The notes under the pieces were generated by a model. It was not told the origin of the DNA, did no database searches, and saw only the letters and a list, made by a program, of their open reading frames with translations. The position numbers and the translations under genes were made by a program. From Rhizorhabdus dicambivorans (GTDB taxonomy: Bacteria; Pseudomonadota; Alphaproteobacteria; Sphingomonadales; Sphingomonadaceae): a stretch of 64,000 nucleotides of DNA. The stretch covers positions 99,627-163,626 of the forward strand of contig NZ_CP023450.1 of assembly GCF_002355275.1 (NCBI RefSeq), given 5' to 3'. Below are positions 62,696-64,000 of the stretch, piece after piece. The first letter of the stretch is position 1. Each line of letters begins with the position of its first letter.

Positions 62696-63055
62696 TCAGT
62701 TGCTGCGGCGCAGTTCGACGATGTCATGCTTGGCCGGCGCCCCGTCCTTGACCGAGACATGCGCGAAGTGATCGTCGTAGATGTGGTCGACGGTCACGTG
62801 GCCGATGAGCTGCCGATGATAGGTCGGCGCCACGCCTTTCGAAGGACCGGGGTGATTGATAACCCGATAGACTTCAAGCGTCTGCCCGACCTCAACGCCG
62901 TCGGCCTTGCCGATGCAGACGATCGTTCCGTTGGTATCGGTTCCGACGATCGAACCGCGCATGAACCAGGTGTGACCGATACCCTGTGCCAATACCGGCG
63001 AAGCACTGAGCATCGAGATGCCTGCCAGCGCAACCATGATGGACTTCTTCATCAT
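62696..63055 (-). CDS. Small exported protein of the GIGH family (paralogue C), function unknown
   Basis: 119 residues (alternative start one codon later). Signal peptide ending PVLAQ-GIGHTWFMRGSIVGTDTNG; then IVCIGKADGVEVGQTLEVYR and RQLIGHVTVDHIYDDHFAHVSVKDGAPAKHDIVELRRS. Tandem duplicate of paralogue B. A MerR-type site and a GTATACGTA motif lie within 125 bp upstream. Confidence 0.75.
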   Translation of the reverse strand: MMKKSIMVALAGISMLSASPVLAQGIGHTWFMRGSIVGTDTNGTIVCIGKADGVEVGQTLEVYRVINHPGPSKGVAPTYHRQLIGHVTVDHIYDDHFAHVSVKDGAPAKHDIVELRRSN

Positions 63056-63120
63056 CGTCTTGACTCCTTGAAAAAGTGTTGGAAGCTGCCGCTCGATTTC
63101 TCGAGGGGAAGATTTTGTTT

Positions 63121-63151
63121 TTTCGCCAACAGGACTATGGTCCCGGGTCCC
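63121..63151 (-). promoter_or_regulatory. MerR-type operator-like site upstream of paralogue C
   Basis: Minus strand GGGACC, then 19 bp with GGGACCATAGTCC (identical to 13 bp of the site at 19940-19965), then GCGAAA. The -35 is poor, as expected for an activated promoter. Confidence 0.45.
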
Positions 63152-63157
63152 AGCTCG

Positions 63158-63176
63158 GTATACGTAGTGTTCGCAG
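63158..63176 (-). promoter_or_regulatory. Shared GTATACGTA motif, copy 3
   Basis: Minus strand TGCGAACACTACGTATAC, about 103 bp before paralogue C. Less well conserved than the other two but in the same place relative to its gene. Confidence 0.45.
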
Positions 63177-63279
63177 CCATCGGTCTATTTGGTGACCGCG
63201 CCGTAAAGCAGGCTCAGATGTGCCCGCCCTCTACAGCCGATAGGAGAGGCCCGCTTCCAATAGATGGTCGCAAGGCCGT

Positions 63280-63441
63280 TCAGATCTGGTTAAAATCATC
63301 CGTGTGGATGAGCCGTTGTTCCACCGCCAACTGCCCGGAAGTCGCATCACTGTCGATGATCGATCCACGCGTGAAGAACGCGTCACCGATGCCGCTTTAC
63401 AGCGCGACGCCCACAAGTGTCGGATACGAGGGCCGGCTGCG
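63280..63441 (-). pseudogene. Decayed GIGH-family gene (paralogue D)
   Basis: In one minus-strand frame: PTLVGVAL-stop-SGIGDAFFTRGSIIDSDATSGQLAVEQRL..., then a stop at 63280-63282. The block GIGDAFFTRGSI matches GIGHTWFMRGSI of paralogues B and C at the signal-cleavage site, but a stop codon precedes it and the rest is degraded. A dead fourth copy. Confidence 0.5.
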
Positions 63442-63562
63442 TGCCTGGCGAATAAGGGGCGAATGCGAAGACAACACGGGAATTTATGTTTCCACCTTCG
63501 GCAGGTCGCGGGATTGAGGACCGGGACATGGCAACTCTACGATTCCCGGGGGGCTCCGCATC

Positions 63563-63781
63563 ATGGATTGGAGCGAGCATGAGAACCTCAATACGCCCTG
63601 GCTCGCCACCTTCGCCTTTGGCGGATTGTTGATCGCCTTCGCCGACGTTGTGCTGCTGTTTCTGCGCTGGCCTCGCGACGGCGGGAAAATCGGTGGCTAT
63701 CGATGCGTGGATCGACAGAGTGGTTCGGGCGCCGGACGTTCGCACATCCATGACACACATTCGGTGCCCGATACCAGATGA
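63563..63781 (+). CDS. Hypothetical small membrane protein
   Basis: A 72-codon frame starting MDWSEHENLNTPWLATFAFGGLLIAFADVVLLFLRWPRDGGK: one clear membrane helix (about 15-36), then a less convincing tail. No strong ribosome site. The first 45 residues look protein-like; the rest may be out-of-frame extension. No family recognised. Confidence 0.3.
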   Translation: MDWSEHENLNTPWLATFAFGGLLIAFADVVLLFLRWPRDGGKIGGYRCVDRQSGSGAGRSHIHDTHSVPDTR

Positions 63782-63799
63782 GGTCATCAGCCGATCGAC

Positions 63800-64000
63800 C
63801 TACTTCTTGTTCTTCCTCATCATCTTCCGGCAGTCGGCATGCTGACGATTCATCGGAGTCTGAGCAATCGTGCCCTTTTCCTCCGCGTGGCTGTGCAGTT
63901 GGTTGGTCCCCATGGACTTCTCCATCGCATCGCAATGTTCGGACTTGTCGTGCTTGGCATGCTTGGCCGTCTCGGCCGCAACGTGTGCCTGGGCGACCGG
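63800..64000 (-). CDS. Exported His/Lys/Met-rich protein (partial)
   Basis: Runs off the right edge. The visible 66 codons begin PVAQAHVAAETAKHAKHDKSEHC (probably the end of a signal peptide) and end in ADCRKMMRKNKK, stop at 63800-63802. Two Cys and many His and Met residues suggest a periplasmic metal-binding protein like its neighbours. Confidence 0.55.
   Translation of the reverse strand, partial: PVAQAHVAAETAKHAKHDKSEHCDAMEKSMGTNQLHSHAEEKGTIAQTPMNRQHADCRKMMRKNKK

Noticed and set aside
63600..63935. A 115-codon minus-strand frame near the right edge
   Set aside because: Arg-rich shadow in a different frame from the His/Met-rich partial gene at 63800-64000, which has the more protein-like composition.

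Overview
The window looks like part of an accessory replicon (plasmid or integrative element) of a sphingomonad-type alphaproteobacterium. That is an inference from high GC, a VirB/VirD4 conjugation operon, a LuxI/LuxR pair of the type common in sphingomonads, a large TonB-dependent receptor, and repeated copper-resistance modules. No rRNA, tRNA, CRISPR array or replication origin was recognised.

Layout. (1) 1-10270, minus strand: a complete set of virB-type conjugation genes (trbM-like, virB1, B2, B3, B4, B5, eexN-like, B6, B7-like, B8, B9, B10, B11 and the start of virD4). (2) 10334-13485, minus strand and directly upstream: two tandem luxR genes, luxI and a phytanoyl-CoA-dioxygenase-like gene, so quorum sensing may feed into transfer. 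(3) 13707-19466: a winged-helix-like protein, a membrane methyltransferase plus DUF2933 pair, and a tight three-gene operon (RNase J-like nuclease, AMP/thymidine phosphorylase, PRPP synthetase). (4) 19589-31278: an eroded region with pseudogenes, two identical 2596-bp IS21-family copies in direct orientation, a different IS21-family element, and a TonB receptor. (5) 31427-46341: alcohol oxidation genes and copper genes: half of an aldehyde dehydrogenase, adh, copA1, copB1 and an MFS gene; then copA2, copB2, DUF305, fixL, fixJ and a lone receiver; then a CnrYXH-type metal-sensing sigma system and divergent copC-copD. (6) 46375-53821: the third IS21 copy (inverted), a Tn3-family transposon and the other half of the aldehyde dehydrogenase. 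(7) 54073-64000: a second metal island with exported Met/His-rich proteins, a Csp1-like copper storage protein, a multihaem cytochrome / cytochrome b / flavin-ferredoxin reductase chain, a CueR-like MerR regulator and a family of small exported proteins of unknown function.

How it fits together. Two junctions can be read almost base by base. The Tn3 element is flanked by a 5-bp duplication (AACAA) inside the aldehyde dehydrogenase gene, whose halves now lie 21 kb apart. An IS21 copy is flanked by a 5-bp duplication (AGAGA) inside the transposon's resolvase, whose missing 3' end lies beside another IS21 copy. The simplest reading is a 15-kb inversion of 31279-46374 by recombination between the two oppositely oriented IS copies. 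Undoing it restores aldehyde dehydrogenase - adh - copA1 - copB1 - MFS as one same-strand gene row.

Regulation. Three copies of a shared element ((G/A)AGGG(G/T) - exactly 12 bp - (C/G)TGCGTATT) stand before the cnrY-like gene, copA2 and copC. This predicts that the CnrH-like sigma factor drives itself and both copper operons, although the sensor carries the nickel/cobalt-type ligand set of CnrX. Four MerR-type operator-like dyads with 19-bp spacers mark a second putative copper regulon.
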